From Saccharopolyspora rhizosphaerae (GTDB lineage: Bacteria > Actinomycetota > Actinomycetes > Mycobacteriales > Pseudonocardiaceae): 64,000 nt of DNA. Below the pieces are notes generated by a model. It was not told the origin of the DNA. It searched no databases and saw only the letters and a list, made by a program, of their open reading frames with translations. Where the stretch lies: positions 62,001-126,000 of the forward strand of contig NZ_RSAA01000002.1 of NCBI RefSeq assembly GCF_003931915.1, given 5' to 3'. Below are positions 1-7,153 of the stretch, piece by piece; the first letter of the stretch is position 1, and every line of letters starts with the position of its first letter. A program made the translations under genes and the position numbers.

Positions 1-1320
1 GGAACGCCGGATCCTGGCGATCAGCCCGATGACGCGGGCCGCCACCGCGGAGATGAGGAACGAGGTCAGCGCCGCGCTCATCCAGGTGGGAACGGTGACG
101 CCGACGGCGTCGCGGACGCCGGTCCAGAAGGTGGTCCACCACCCCAGTTCGCCGGGGTTGATCAGCTGGAACGTCGCGAAGCCCAGCGTCCAGGCCAGCA
201 GCATCCCCCACCGCGAGGGCGCCTGGTCGGAGAGGTCCCACTCGCGGCTGCGCGCGTTGTGGAAGTAGTCCACCGCCAGCACGCCGAACATCGGCACGAA
301 CACCGAACCGATGAGCAGCAGGAAGTTGGCGAACTGCTCGATGTCGATCGTCAGGGCGGCCAGCGTGCTGATCACTCCGACGAGCAGGCTCAGCACGCGG
401 CGGTCGGTGCGCGGGCGCAGGTTCTGGATGGACACCGCGGTCGAGTAGGTGTCGGCGAAGGACTGGTCGACCTCCCGCAGGACCAGGACCGCGAAGAACA
501 GCACGCCGAGCGGCGCCGCCAGCAGCGGGTCGAAGGCCTTGTCGCCGTTGAACCCGACCAGCGCCAGGCCGAGCAGTCCCAGCAGGTAGCAGGCGATCTG
601 GGTGACCGAGTAGCCGACCGTGGCGGCGGTGAACGCGCCTCGGACGGACCGGGAGTGCCGCGAGTAGTCCGAGGCGACCGGCAGCCAGGACACCGCCACC
701 GCCAGGGCGGCGTCGGCGCCGGGCCAGAAGCCCTCCCAGGACCCCTCGTGCATCGGCGGCAGCGGCTCGCGCAGCAGCTGCACGAAGAAGTAACCCATCG
801 CGAGGAGCACGGCGATGCTGACGTAGCGGCGCAGCAACCGCAGCGCGCCGAGCGGGCGCAACGTCAGGGCCGTGGTGAGCGCCCCGGCGATCAGCACGTA
901 CAGCCATTGCGGGCCGCCGCCGAACAGCGCCTCGGCGCCTTGGGCGATCACCAGCAGCTCGAAGGTGCCCCAGCCGACCAGCTGCAGGATGTTGAGCACG
1001 GTCGGGATGTAGGACAGGCGGGTGCCGAACAGGCCGCGCAGGAGCATCATCGCCGGAGCACCGGTGCGGGCACCGGGGATGGCCGCGATGCCGACCATGA
1101 CGCTGCCCAGCACGGTGCCGACGAGGGTCGCCGTCACCGCGGCCAAGAACGACAGCTGCGGCACCCCGGCCGGTGCGAGCACCGCGAGGGCGCCGCTGAA
1201 GCCCAGCAGGCTCACGCCGAGGTTGCCCCAGAACGCGCTCTGGTCGAGCACGCCCAGCGTTCTCGGAGCCGGTTCGTCCAGGGTGTTCGGAACTTCGGAA
1301 CGTTCGACGTCAAGCGCCAT
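1..1320 (-). CDS. cytX: NCS1-family permease, probable hydroxymethylpyrimidine/cytosine transporter (partial)
   Basis: An open frame of 440 codons runs from ATG at 1320 off the left edge, so the C-terminus is missing. The product has about 12 hydrophobic segments and the N-terminal pattern of nucleobase:cation symporter-1 (NCS1) permeases (LDQSAFWGNLGVSLLGF, then a Gly/Ala-rich first helix). The start is fixed by a GGGAG ribosome site 6 nt upstream. A TPP riboswitch directly precedes it. NCS1 permeases under TPP control are known as CytX, thought to import the thiamine pyrimidine precursor. The substrate is therefore inferred from the riboswitch; sequence alone would only say cytosine/purine/allantoin-type permease. 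Confidence 0.85.
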   Translation of the reverse strand, partial: MALDVERSEVPNTLDEPAPRTLGVLDQSAFWGNLGVSLLGFSGALAVLAPAGVPQLSFLAAVTATLVGTVLGSVMVGIAAIPGARTGAPAMMLLRGLFGTRLSYIPTVLNILQLVGWGTFELLVIAQGAEALFGGGPQWLYVLIAGALTTALTLRPLGALRLLRRYVSIAVLLAMGYFFVQLLREPLPPMHEGSWEGFWPGADAALAVAVSWLPVASDYSRHSRSVRGAFTAATVGYSVTQIACYLLGLLGLALVGFNGDKAFDPLLAAPLGVLFFAVLVLREVDQSFADTYSTAVSIQNLRPRTDRRVLSLLVGVISTLAALTIDIEQFANFLLLIGSVFVPMFGVLAVDYFHNARSREWDLSDQAPSRWGMLLAWTLGFATFQLINPGELGWWTTFWTGVRDAVGVTVPTWMSAALTSFLISAVAARVIGLIARIRRS

Positions 1321-1324
1321 CAAC

Positions 1325-1412
1325 AGCTCCCTACGCCGGCATTATCCGGACAGGTTCTGCGGTCGGTGGCGCGGTGCGTTGCCACCCTCTCAGCCCGGTG
1401 CGCCCGAGCTCC
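1325..1412 (-). promoter_or_regulatory. TPP (THI-element) riboswitch
   Basis: Read on the minus strand, the leader has the hallmark TPP-aptamer parts in order: a GAGCTC arm, GGGCTGAGAGGGTGGC with its partner GCCACC, then GAACCTGTCCGGATAATGCCGG (split here as GAACCTG and CCGGATAATGCCGG), then GCGTAGGGAGCT. CCGG/CCGG closes the P5-like loop around ATAATG, and AGCTC can pair with GAGCT to form P1. The 3' P1 strand is also the ribosome-binding site (GGGAG, 1327-1331) of the permease, so ligand binding would hide it. This predicts repression at the level of translation initiation when thiamine pyrophosphate is abundant. Confidence 0.95.
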
Positions 1413-1440
1413 CGCGTGGATCAGTCGGGCAGGACCTTAC

Positions 1441-1464
1441 CTGATCGAGTGACGCGCTGTCGCT
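1441..1464 (-). promoter_or_regulatory. possible promoter for the riboswitch leader
   Basis: On the minus strand a GCGACA hexamer is followed after 18 bp by TAAGGT, fitting the TANNNT form of actinobacterial -10 boxes, about 20 nt ahead of the aptamer. The -35 matches TTGACA in only four positions. The permease could equally be reached by read-through from the ATPase gene upstream. Confidence 0.3.
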
Positions 1465-3008
1465 CAGCGCCTCCGGCGGTTGCCGAACAGACCTCGGGTG
1501 ATCTCGCGTCCGGCGGCGCTGGCGGCTGACCGGAAGAACGAGCGCACGGCGGGGTTCGCCATGGCCTTCTGGAACAACCCCGCCTCCTCGCCTCCGCGCT
1601 GCTCCGGAGCCGTTCCCCCGGGCTCAGCCCCGGACTCGCCTCCGGGCTCGGCCGCAGGGTGAGCGACCTTCGCGGTGAGCTTCTCGTAGGCGGACTCGCG
1701 GTCGATCGTCTCGGAGTACCTCCCGTGCAGGTCTGAGGACCGGGCGGCCTCCCGCACCGCGTCCTCACCGATGCTCGCCATCAGCGAGCGCGGTGGCCGC
1801 AGCCGCGTCCAGGCCACCGGCGTCGGCGCCCCGGTCTCCGACAGCACCGTCACGATCGCTTCGCCGGTGCCGAGCGAGGTCAGGGCCTCTTCGAGCCGGT
1901 AGTGCTCGGTGGTCGGGTAGGTCTTCACCGTGCGCGACAGGGCCTTCTGGTCCTCGGGCGTGAACGCGCGGATGGCGTGCTGGACGCGGGCGCCGAGCTG
2001 GGAGAGCACCGGGTTGGGCAGGTCGGTGGGCAGCTGGGTGCAGAAGAACACGCCCACGCCCTTGGAGCGGATCAGCTTCACGGTCTGCTCGATGCGCTCC
2101 AGGAACGCCTTGGAGGCGTTGTCGAACAGCAGGTGCGCCTCGTCGAAGAAGAACACCAGCTTCGGCCGGTCCAGGTCACCCGCCTCGGGCAGCTCCTCGA
2201 ACAGCTCGGCCAGCAGCCACATCAGGAACGTGGAGAACAGCACCGGGTTGGTCTGCACGTCGTCGAGCTCGAGCAGGTTGACCACGCCCTTGCCGTCGAC
2301 CTGCCGCAGCAGGTCGGCCACGTCGAGCTCCGGTTCGCCGAAGAACTCGTCGCCGCCCTGGGCTTCGAGGTTGGACAAGGCGCGCAGGATCACCCCGGCG
2401 GTGGCCGCCGAGACGCCACCGATGCCCTTGAGGTCCTCCTTGCCCTCGTCGCTGGTCAGGTACTGGATGACCGAGCGCAGGTCCTTCGTGTCGAGCAACG
2501 CGAGTCCGCGCTGGTCGGCCCAGTGGAAGATCAGCCCGAGGGTGGATTCCTGGGTGGCGTTGAGGCCGAGCACCTTGGACAGCAGCAGCGGCCCGAAGCT
2601 GGTGATCGACGCGCGGATCGGCACACCTCGGCCGCTGGTGCCCAGCGACAGGAACTGCGCGGGGTACGCGGTGGGCTGCCAGCCGTCTCCGACGTCCTGA
2701 GCGCGCGCGGTGATCTTGTCGCCGGTTTCCCCGGGGCGGGCGAGGCCGGACAGGTCGCCCTTGACATCGGCGAGCACGACCGGGACCCCGGCCTCGGAGA
2801 GCTGTTCGGCCAGCAGCTGCAGCGTCTTGGTCTTGCCGGTGCCGGTGGCGCCCGCGACCAGCCCGTGCCGGTTGAGGGTGGCCAGCGGGATGCGGACCTG
2901 GGCTTGGGCGTCGGCCTCGCCGTCGACGACCACCGCCCCGAGGTCCACGGCCGCACCTCCGGTCCGGTAGCCGGATGCGATCTGCTGGGCAGCGCTGTTG
3001 TCGGTCAC
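1464..3008 (-). CDS. HerA-like/DUF853 P-loop ATPase
   Basis: A 514-aa cytoplasmic P-loop NTPase of the DUF853 (YjgR, HerA-helicase-like) family. It opens with the family signature IASGYRTGGAAVDLG, has a Walker A GATGTGKT at residues 53-60 and a Walker B ending in LVFFFDEAH near 284-292. Members resemble the HerA/FtsK translocase group, but their cellular role is poorly defined, so DNA translocation is only a family-level guess. The start was set at GTG 3008, because GGAGGA lies 6 nt before it; an ATG 29 codons further up has no such site. The C-terminal ~60 residues are a low-complexity Pro/Gly/Glu stretch before a basic tail. It is divergent from the lar operon. Confidence 0.85.
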   Translation of the reverse strand: MTDNSAAQQIASGYRTGGAAVDLGAVVVDGEADAQAQVRIPLATLNRHGLVAGATGTGKTKTLQLLAEQLSEAGVPVVLADVKGDLSGLARPGETGDKITARAQDVGDGWQPTAYPAQFLSLGTSGRGVPIRASITSFGPLLLSKVLGLNATQESTLGLIFHWADQRGLALLDTKDLRSVIQYLTSDEGKEDLKGIGGVSAATAGVILRALSNLEAQGGDEFFGEPELDVADLLRQVDGKGVVNLLELDDVQTNPVLFSTFLMWLLAELFEELPEAGDLDRPKLVFFFDEAHLLFDNASKAFLERIEQTVKLIRSKGVGVFFCTQLPTDLPNPVLSQLGARVQHAIRAFTPEDQKALSRTVKTYPTTEHYRLEEALTSLGTGEAIVTVLSETGAPTPVAWTRLRPPRSLMASIGEDAVREAARSSDLHGRYSETIDRESAYEKLTAKVAHPAAEPGGESGAEPGGTAPEQRGGEEAGLFQKAMANPAVRSFFRSAASAAGREITRGLFGNRRRR

Positions 3009-3204
3009 CGCGATCTCCTCCCGTCGGCACGTCCCCCTCGGAAGGTAGGTCGCCCCGACGGCGGCTCCCGGGAGTGCCACTCGGTCGAGGGACACGTGGG
3101 CGCGTCCGCCACTAGCACCCCGAACGAGACGCTGGAAGGTTCGTTGACCACCGGAAATATCTCCTCCGGAGGCATGGGACCGCTCGCCCGGTGGAGTTAG
3201 AGTC

Positions 3205-3215
3205 TGGTCAGACCA
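3205..3215. promoter_or_regulatory. candidate FadR/GntR-type operator ahead of larE
   Basis: TGGTCAGACCA is a perfect 11-bp palindrome in the 242-bp divergent region, 36 bp before the larE start. The pattern TGGTnnnACCA is typical of FadR-subfamily GntR repressors. No regulator gene is adjacent, so the assignment is by site pattern only. Confidence 0.35.
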
Positions 3216-3250
3216 CCGGGGTCCACCGAGCGTGCGTGAGGAGTGAGGTC

Positions 3251-4069
3251 GTGACGGGTTTGGACCGCCTGCGGGCCCGTGTCGGCAATGAGGACGCCCT
3301 GGTCGTGGCGTTCTCGGGCGGTGTGGACTCGGCCCTGCTGGCCGTCGTGGCGCACCAGGTGCTGGGCTCGCGGATGCTCGCGGTCACCGCGGTCTCGCCG
3401 AGCCTGGCGGCCGAGGAGCGCAAGCAGGCCAAGCGCTTCGCCCGCGAGCACGGCTTCGCCCACGTCGAGGTCTGCACCGACGAGGCCGACCGCCCCGAGT
3501 ACGCCGCCAACGACGGGAACCGCTGCTACCACTGCAAGTCCGCGCTGTTCGACGCGCTGGAACCGCTGGCGGCGGCCATGGGCGCGAACATCGCGCTGGG
3601 CACCAATGTGGACGACCTCGGCGATCACCGTCCCGGCCAGCGCGCGGCGGCGCAGCGCGGTGCGGTCGCGCCGATGGTCGACGCCGAGCTGACCAAGGAG
3701 GAGGTCCGGGAGGCCAGCACCGCGCTCGGACTGTCCACTGCGGACAAGCCGGCGGCTGCCTGCCTCGCGTCGCGGGTCGCCTACGGCGATCCGGTGACCC
3801 CGGAGGTGCTGGCCCGGGTCGAGCAGGCCGAGGCCGCCATCCACGAGCTGGGCTTCCCGGTCTGCCGGGTCCGCGCGCACGGGCAGGGCACGGTGGCGCG
3901 GCTGGAGGTGCCGGCGGAGGACATCGACCGGGCCGCAGCGCACCACGCCGAGCTCGACGCCGCGGCCCGCGACGCCGGGTTCGACTTCTGCGCGCTGGAC
4001 ATGGCCGGGTTCTCCAGCGGCCGGATGAACGTGCTGCTGGAGCTGCTGCCCACCCGGACCGCGTCGTGA
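3251..4069 (+). CDS. larE: LarE, ATP-dependent sulfur transferase for the nickel-pincer cofactor
   Basis: A 272-aa PP-loop ATPase. The loop AFSGGVDSALL lies at residues 20-30, a CYHC pair at 92-95, and the family motif DKPAAACLASR at about 165-175. LarE adenylates and thiolates the dicarboxylated pyridine nucleotide made by LarB. In the Lactobacillus plantarum enzyme the sulfur comes from a cysteine that is destroyed in the reaction; Cys171 here sits in the equivalent motif. The start is GTG 3251, with a GAG-rich ribosome site just upstream; an in-frame GTG lies five codons earlier. It overlaps larB by 4 bp, consistent with one lar operon. Confidence 0.93.
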   Translation: MTGLDRLRARVGNEDALVVAFSGGVDSALLAVVAHQVLGSRMLAVTAVSPSLAAEERKQAKRFAREHGFAHVEVCTDEADRPEYAANDGNRCYHCKSALFDALEPLAAAMGANIALGTNVDDLGDHRPGQRAAAQRGAVAPMVDAELTKEEVREASTALGLSTADKPAAACLASRVAYGDPVTPEVLARVEQAEAAIHELGFPVCRVRAHGQGTVARLEVPAEDIDRAAAHHAELDAAARDAGFDFCALDMAGFSSGRMNVLLELLPTRTAS

Positions 4070-4728
4070 AGGGTTTCACCGACCTCGGCTACGCCCGCGT
4101 CGACACCGACCGGGAGGCCCGCCAGGGTCTGCCCGAGGTGGTCTACGGTCCGGGCAAGCGGCCGGAGGAGATCACCGGCATCGTCACCGAACTGCTGGCC
4201 CGCAGCACCGGGCCCGTGCTGGTCACGCGGGTGGAGCCCGAGGTCGCGGCGGCGGTGGACGTGCCGGGCGGCAGCTACGACGAGACGGCACGGCTGCTCG
4301 CGTGGCGTCCCGCGGCCGACCGGGGTTTCCAGGTGTGCGTGGCCACGGCCGGCACCTCGGACTGGCCGGTCGCCTCCGAAGCCGAGGCGGTCGCCTCGGC
4401 GATCGGCCTGCGCACGCACGTGGTGCGCGACGTCGGTGTGGCCGGCATCCACCGCCTGCTGGCGGCGGAGGAGGACTTGCGGCAGGCCGATGCGGTGATC
4501 GTCGTCGCGGGCATGGAAGGCGCGCTGGCCAGCGCCGTCGGCGGGCTGGTGTCCTGCCCGGTCATCGCGGTGCCGACCTCGACCGGCTACGGCGCCTCGC
4601 TGGAGGGCGTGACCGCGCTGCTGGCGATGCTCACCTCGTGCGCCGCCGGGCTGACCGTCGTCAACATCGACTCGGGTTTCTCGGCGGCGATGGCCGCGCA
4701 CCGCCTGGCCGCGGTGGCACGGCGATGA
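4066..4728 (+). CDS. larB: LarB, nicotinate adenine dinucleotide carboxylase/hydrolase
   Basis: A 220-aa protein whose C-terminal two thirds resemble the PurE/AIR-carboxylase fold (VCVATAGTSDWPVASEAEA, then VIVVAGMEGALASAVGGL and PVIAVPTSTGYGASLEG). LarB carboxylates the pyridinium ring of nicotinic acid adenine dinucleotide at C5 and releases AMP, giving the precursor that LarE thiolates. Ser-Cys in GGLVSCPV is the conserved Cys region of the family. The start GTG overlaps the larE stop and its own stop overlaps the larC ATG (ATGA), so translation of all three is probably coupled. Confidence 0.93.
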   Translation: MKGFTDLGYARVDTDREARQGLPEVVYGPGKRPEEITGIVTELLARSTGPVLVTRVEPEVAAAVDVPGGSYDETARLLAWRPAADRGFQVCVATAGTSDWPVASEAEAVASAIGLRTHVVRDVGVAGIHRLLAAEEDLRQADAVIVVAGMEGALASAVGGLVSCPVIAVPTSTGYGASLEGVTALLAMLTSCAAGLTVVNIDSGFSAAMAAHRLAAVARR

Positions 4729-5861
4729 TCGTCTGGCTCAACCCCGCCACGGGGCTCTCCGGCGACATGCTCCTGGGCGCGCTGCTCGGGCTCGGCGCCC
4801 CGCTGGAGCGGGTGCGGGCGGCCATCGAGTCCACCGGGCTGACGGGGTGGTCGCTGAGCACCGAGCAGGTGCAGGTGGACGGGATCGCGGCGACCCGGGC
4901 GGCCGTCGCCGTCGACGACGACGCCCCGGAACGCCACGCCGCGGAGCTCATCGAGCTCGCTTCCCGAGCTCATCCGGAACCCGTTGCGGCAATGGCGGTT
5001 TCGGCCCTGGAAGCGATCGCTCGGGTGGAAGGTGCGCTGCACGACCGGGATCCGGCCGAAGTGCACCTGCACGAGGTCGGCGGACTGGACACCATCGTGG
5101 ACACCGTCGGCGTGGCGGCAGCGCTGCACGCGCTGTCGGTCACCGCGGTGCACTCGGCTCCGATCACCCTGGGATCAGGCACGGTCCGCTGCGCGCACGG
5201 GGAGCTCCCCGCCCCCGCGCCCGCGACGCTGCGGCTGCTGAAGGGTGCTGCGGTGGTCGGCGCTGACCTCGCCGGGGAGACGGTGACCCCGACCGGTGCC
5301 GCGCTCGTCGCGGCCATGGGCACCCGGTTCACCCCGCCTCCGGCGATGACGCTCGGCGCGACCGCCTACGGCGCGGGCGCCAAGCGGTTCCCGCAACGCC
5401 CGAACGTGCTGTCGGCCTCGCTGGGCTCGCCGCGGTCGGAGTCCAGCACGATGGTCGTGGTGGAGTGCACCGTCGACGACGTCACCGGCGAAACGCTGGG
5501 ACACGTGGTGGACAGGCTGCTCGACGCGGGTGCGGCCGACGCGTGGACGAGTCCGGCGACGATGAAGAAGTCGCGTCCGGCCCACGTCCTGCACGTGCTG
5601 TGCACCTCCGCCGCCGAGGCGGCGCTGACCGAGGTCGTCCTGGCCGAGACCGGCACCCTCGGTGTCCGCAGGCACGAGGTCCAACGCACCGCGTTGCCCA
5701 GGCACACCACGACCGTCGACGTGCGCGGGCACCAGGTCCGCGTCAAGCACGGTCCGCACCGCAGCAAACCCGAGCACGACGACGTCGCTGCTGCGGCCGA
5801 CGCCCTCGGCCTCCCGCTGCGCACTGTCGCCGAACTGGCGCTGCGAGCCGTGCGCGACTGA
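4725..5861 (+). CDS. larC: LarC, nickel insertion protein of pincer-cofactor synthesis
   Basis: A 378-aa protein with the LarC N-terminus (IVWLNPATGLSGDMLLGAL) and the C-terminal VVVECTVDDVTGETLGHVVDRL and MKKSRPAHVLHVL blocks. LarC inserts Ni(II) into the bis-thiocarboxylated nucleotide in a CTP-dependent reaction. In some firmicutes the gene is split into larC1/larC2 joined by frameshifting; here it is one uninterrupted frame. The ATG at 4725 overlaps the larB stop. No larA (lactate racemase or homologue) lies in the window, so the enzyme that uses the cofactor must be encoded elsewhere. Confidence 0.92.
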   Translation: MIVWLNPATGLSGDMLLGALLGLGAPLERVRAAIESTGLTGWSLSTEQVQVDGIAATRAAVAVDDDAPERHAAELIELASRAHPEPVAAMAVSALEAIARVEGALHDRDPAEVHLHEVGGLDTIVDTVGVAAALHALSVTAVHSAPITLGSGTVRCAHGELPAPAPATLRLLKGAAVVGADLAGETVTPTGAALVAAMGTRFTPPPAMTLGATAYGAGAKRFPQRPNVLSASLGSPRSESSTMVVVECTVDDVTGETLGHVVDRLLDAGAADAWTSPATMKKSRPAHVLHVLCTSAAEAALTEVVLAETGTLGVRRHEVQRTALPRHTTTVDVRGHQVRVKHGPHRSKPEHDDVAAAADALGLPLRTVAELALRAVRD

Positions 5862-5863
5862 CT

Positions 5864-5888
5864 CACGGCCACTGCGGGCACTGCCGTG
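5864..5888 (+). terminator. possible terminator of the lar operon
   Basis: CACGGC (5864-5869) can pair with GCCGTG (5883-5888) two bases after the larC stop. The stem is only 6 bp and no T-run follows, so this is weak. The rest of the gap up to 6145 shows nothing clear. Confidence 0.35.
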
Positions 5889-6145
5889 GCACGCGGGACC
5901 GCTGCGGACTCACGTCGATCGTCGTGATCACGGGTGGGACCGCGCTCGTGGCCCTCTCTTCCCCTCGGGCCCGCCGCCCTGATCGCGAGGCTGCCGCTCT
6001 CCTCGGGGCGTGCCGGACTCCGCGCCCTCATCACCACACGACACCGCCGGGAACACCGCGCCGACCCTGATCTCCTCGGAGTCGGCGACGAGGCGTGCCG
6101 ACCGCGTCGGTGTCACTATCCTGGGCGCCGACGACTGGGGGCTGC

Positions 6146-7147
6146 ATGACGGACGAGGACAAGACCGGTCGCCCGCGGCGGCGCGGGCGCCGGGCATGGC
6201 GCGTGGTCGCCGTGGTGCTGGCCGCCGTGGTGCTGGTGGGTGCCTTCGCGCTGCGCACACCGTCGCCGGTGGGGCACTGGAACTCCAAGGCAGGGCACGA
6301 CGCCTTCCTGGCCGACTACCGCACGGCGTGGGAAGCGATGCCCCCACCGACCGAAACCCTCGACGTGCGAACCGGTTTCGGCGTCGTCCGCGTCTACCGG
6401 TACGAAGGCGCCGAGAACTCCCGCGCACAGCACCCACTTGTGCTGCTGCCGGGAAGGGAGTCGCCCAGCCCGATCTGGGCGGACAACATGCCTTCGCTGC
6501 TGCGGCTCGGCGACCTCTACGTCGTCGACCTGCTCGGCGAACCGGACATGAGCGTGCAGGAAGCGCCGATCGAGGACTTCGAGGACAACGCCGCCTGGCT
6601 CGACCAGACGCTGGCCGCGCTGCCCGAGGAGCGCTTCTACCTGTTGGGCCTGTCGATCGGCGGCTGGACGGCGACGAACCTCGCCACCCACCACCCCGGC
6701 CGGGTCGCCGGGCTGCTGCTGGTCGACCCCGCCTGCACCTTCGCGGCCATCCCGCTCGAGACCGCGATCCGCGCGATCCCGGCCTCGGTGCCCTGGTTGC
6801 CCAAGGCGTGGCGGGACTCCTTCGCCTCCTACACCGCCGGTGGCGCTCCCGTCGAGGACGAACCGCTCGCACGGCTGACCGAGACGGCGATGAGGACCTA
6901 CACGATCAAGCTCCCGCAACCCTCGCTCATCCCGGAGGAGGAGCTGGCCGCGCTGGACGTCCCCGTGCTGGCGGTGCTGGCCGGGAAGTCGGTCATGCAC
7001 GACACCGCTGCGGCAGCGCAGGTCGCCGAGCGGGTGCTGCGGGAGGGCACCGTGGTCGTCCACCCCGACGCCTCGCACGCCGTGGCCTCTGAGGAGCCCG
7101 AGGCGATCGTCGCCGAGATCGACCGCTTCGTCGCAGCCCACCAGTGA
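6146..7147 (+). CDS. alpha/beta hydrolase with N-terminal membrane anchor
   Basis: A 333-aa protein. A basic N-terminus (RPRRRGRRAWR) is followed by one hydrophobic helix at about residues 17-36, giving a signal anchor or uncleaved signal peptide; the catalytic domain is probably outside. The fold signature is the nucleophile elbow LLGLSIGGW, and the C-terminal ASHAVASEEP supplies a plausible catalytic His. The start ATG 6146 follows a G-rich stretch; an in-frame ATG 17 codons upstream would place the charged segment internally. The substrate cannot be read from sequence. It is convergent with the molybdenum hydroxylase operon, with only 6 bp between stops. Confidence 0.75.
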   Translation: MTDEDKTGRPRRRGRRAWRVVAVVLAAVVLVGAFALRTPSPVGHWNSKAGHDAFLADYRTAWEAMPPPTETLDVRTGFGVVRVYRYEGAENSRAQHPLVLLPGRESPSPIWADNMPSLLRLGDLYVVDLLGEPDMSVQEAPIEDFEDNAAWLDQTLAALPEERFYLLGLSIGGWTATNLATHHPGRVAGLLLVDPACTFAAIPLETAIRAIPASVPWLPKAWRDSFASYTAGGAPVEDEPLARLTETAMRTYTIKLPQPSLIPEEELAALDVPVLAVLAGKSVMHDTAAAAQVAERVLREGTVVVHPDASHAVASEEPEAIVAEIDRFVAAHQ

Positions 7148-7153
7148 CCGGCC

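Noticed and set aside
259..1452. Long plus-strand open frame opposite the permease
   Set aside because: Arg/Gln/His-rich translation with no domain; it is antisense to a clear NCS1 permease and crosses the riboswitch. It is a byproduct of GC-rich codon periodicity.
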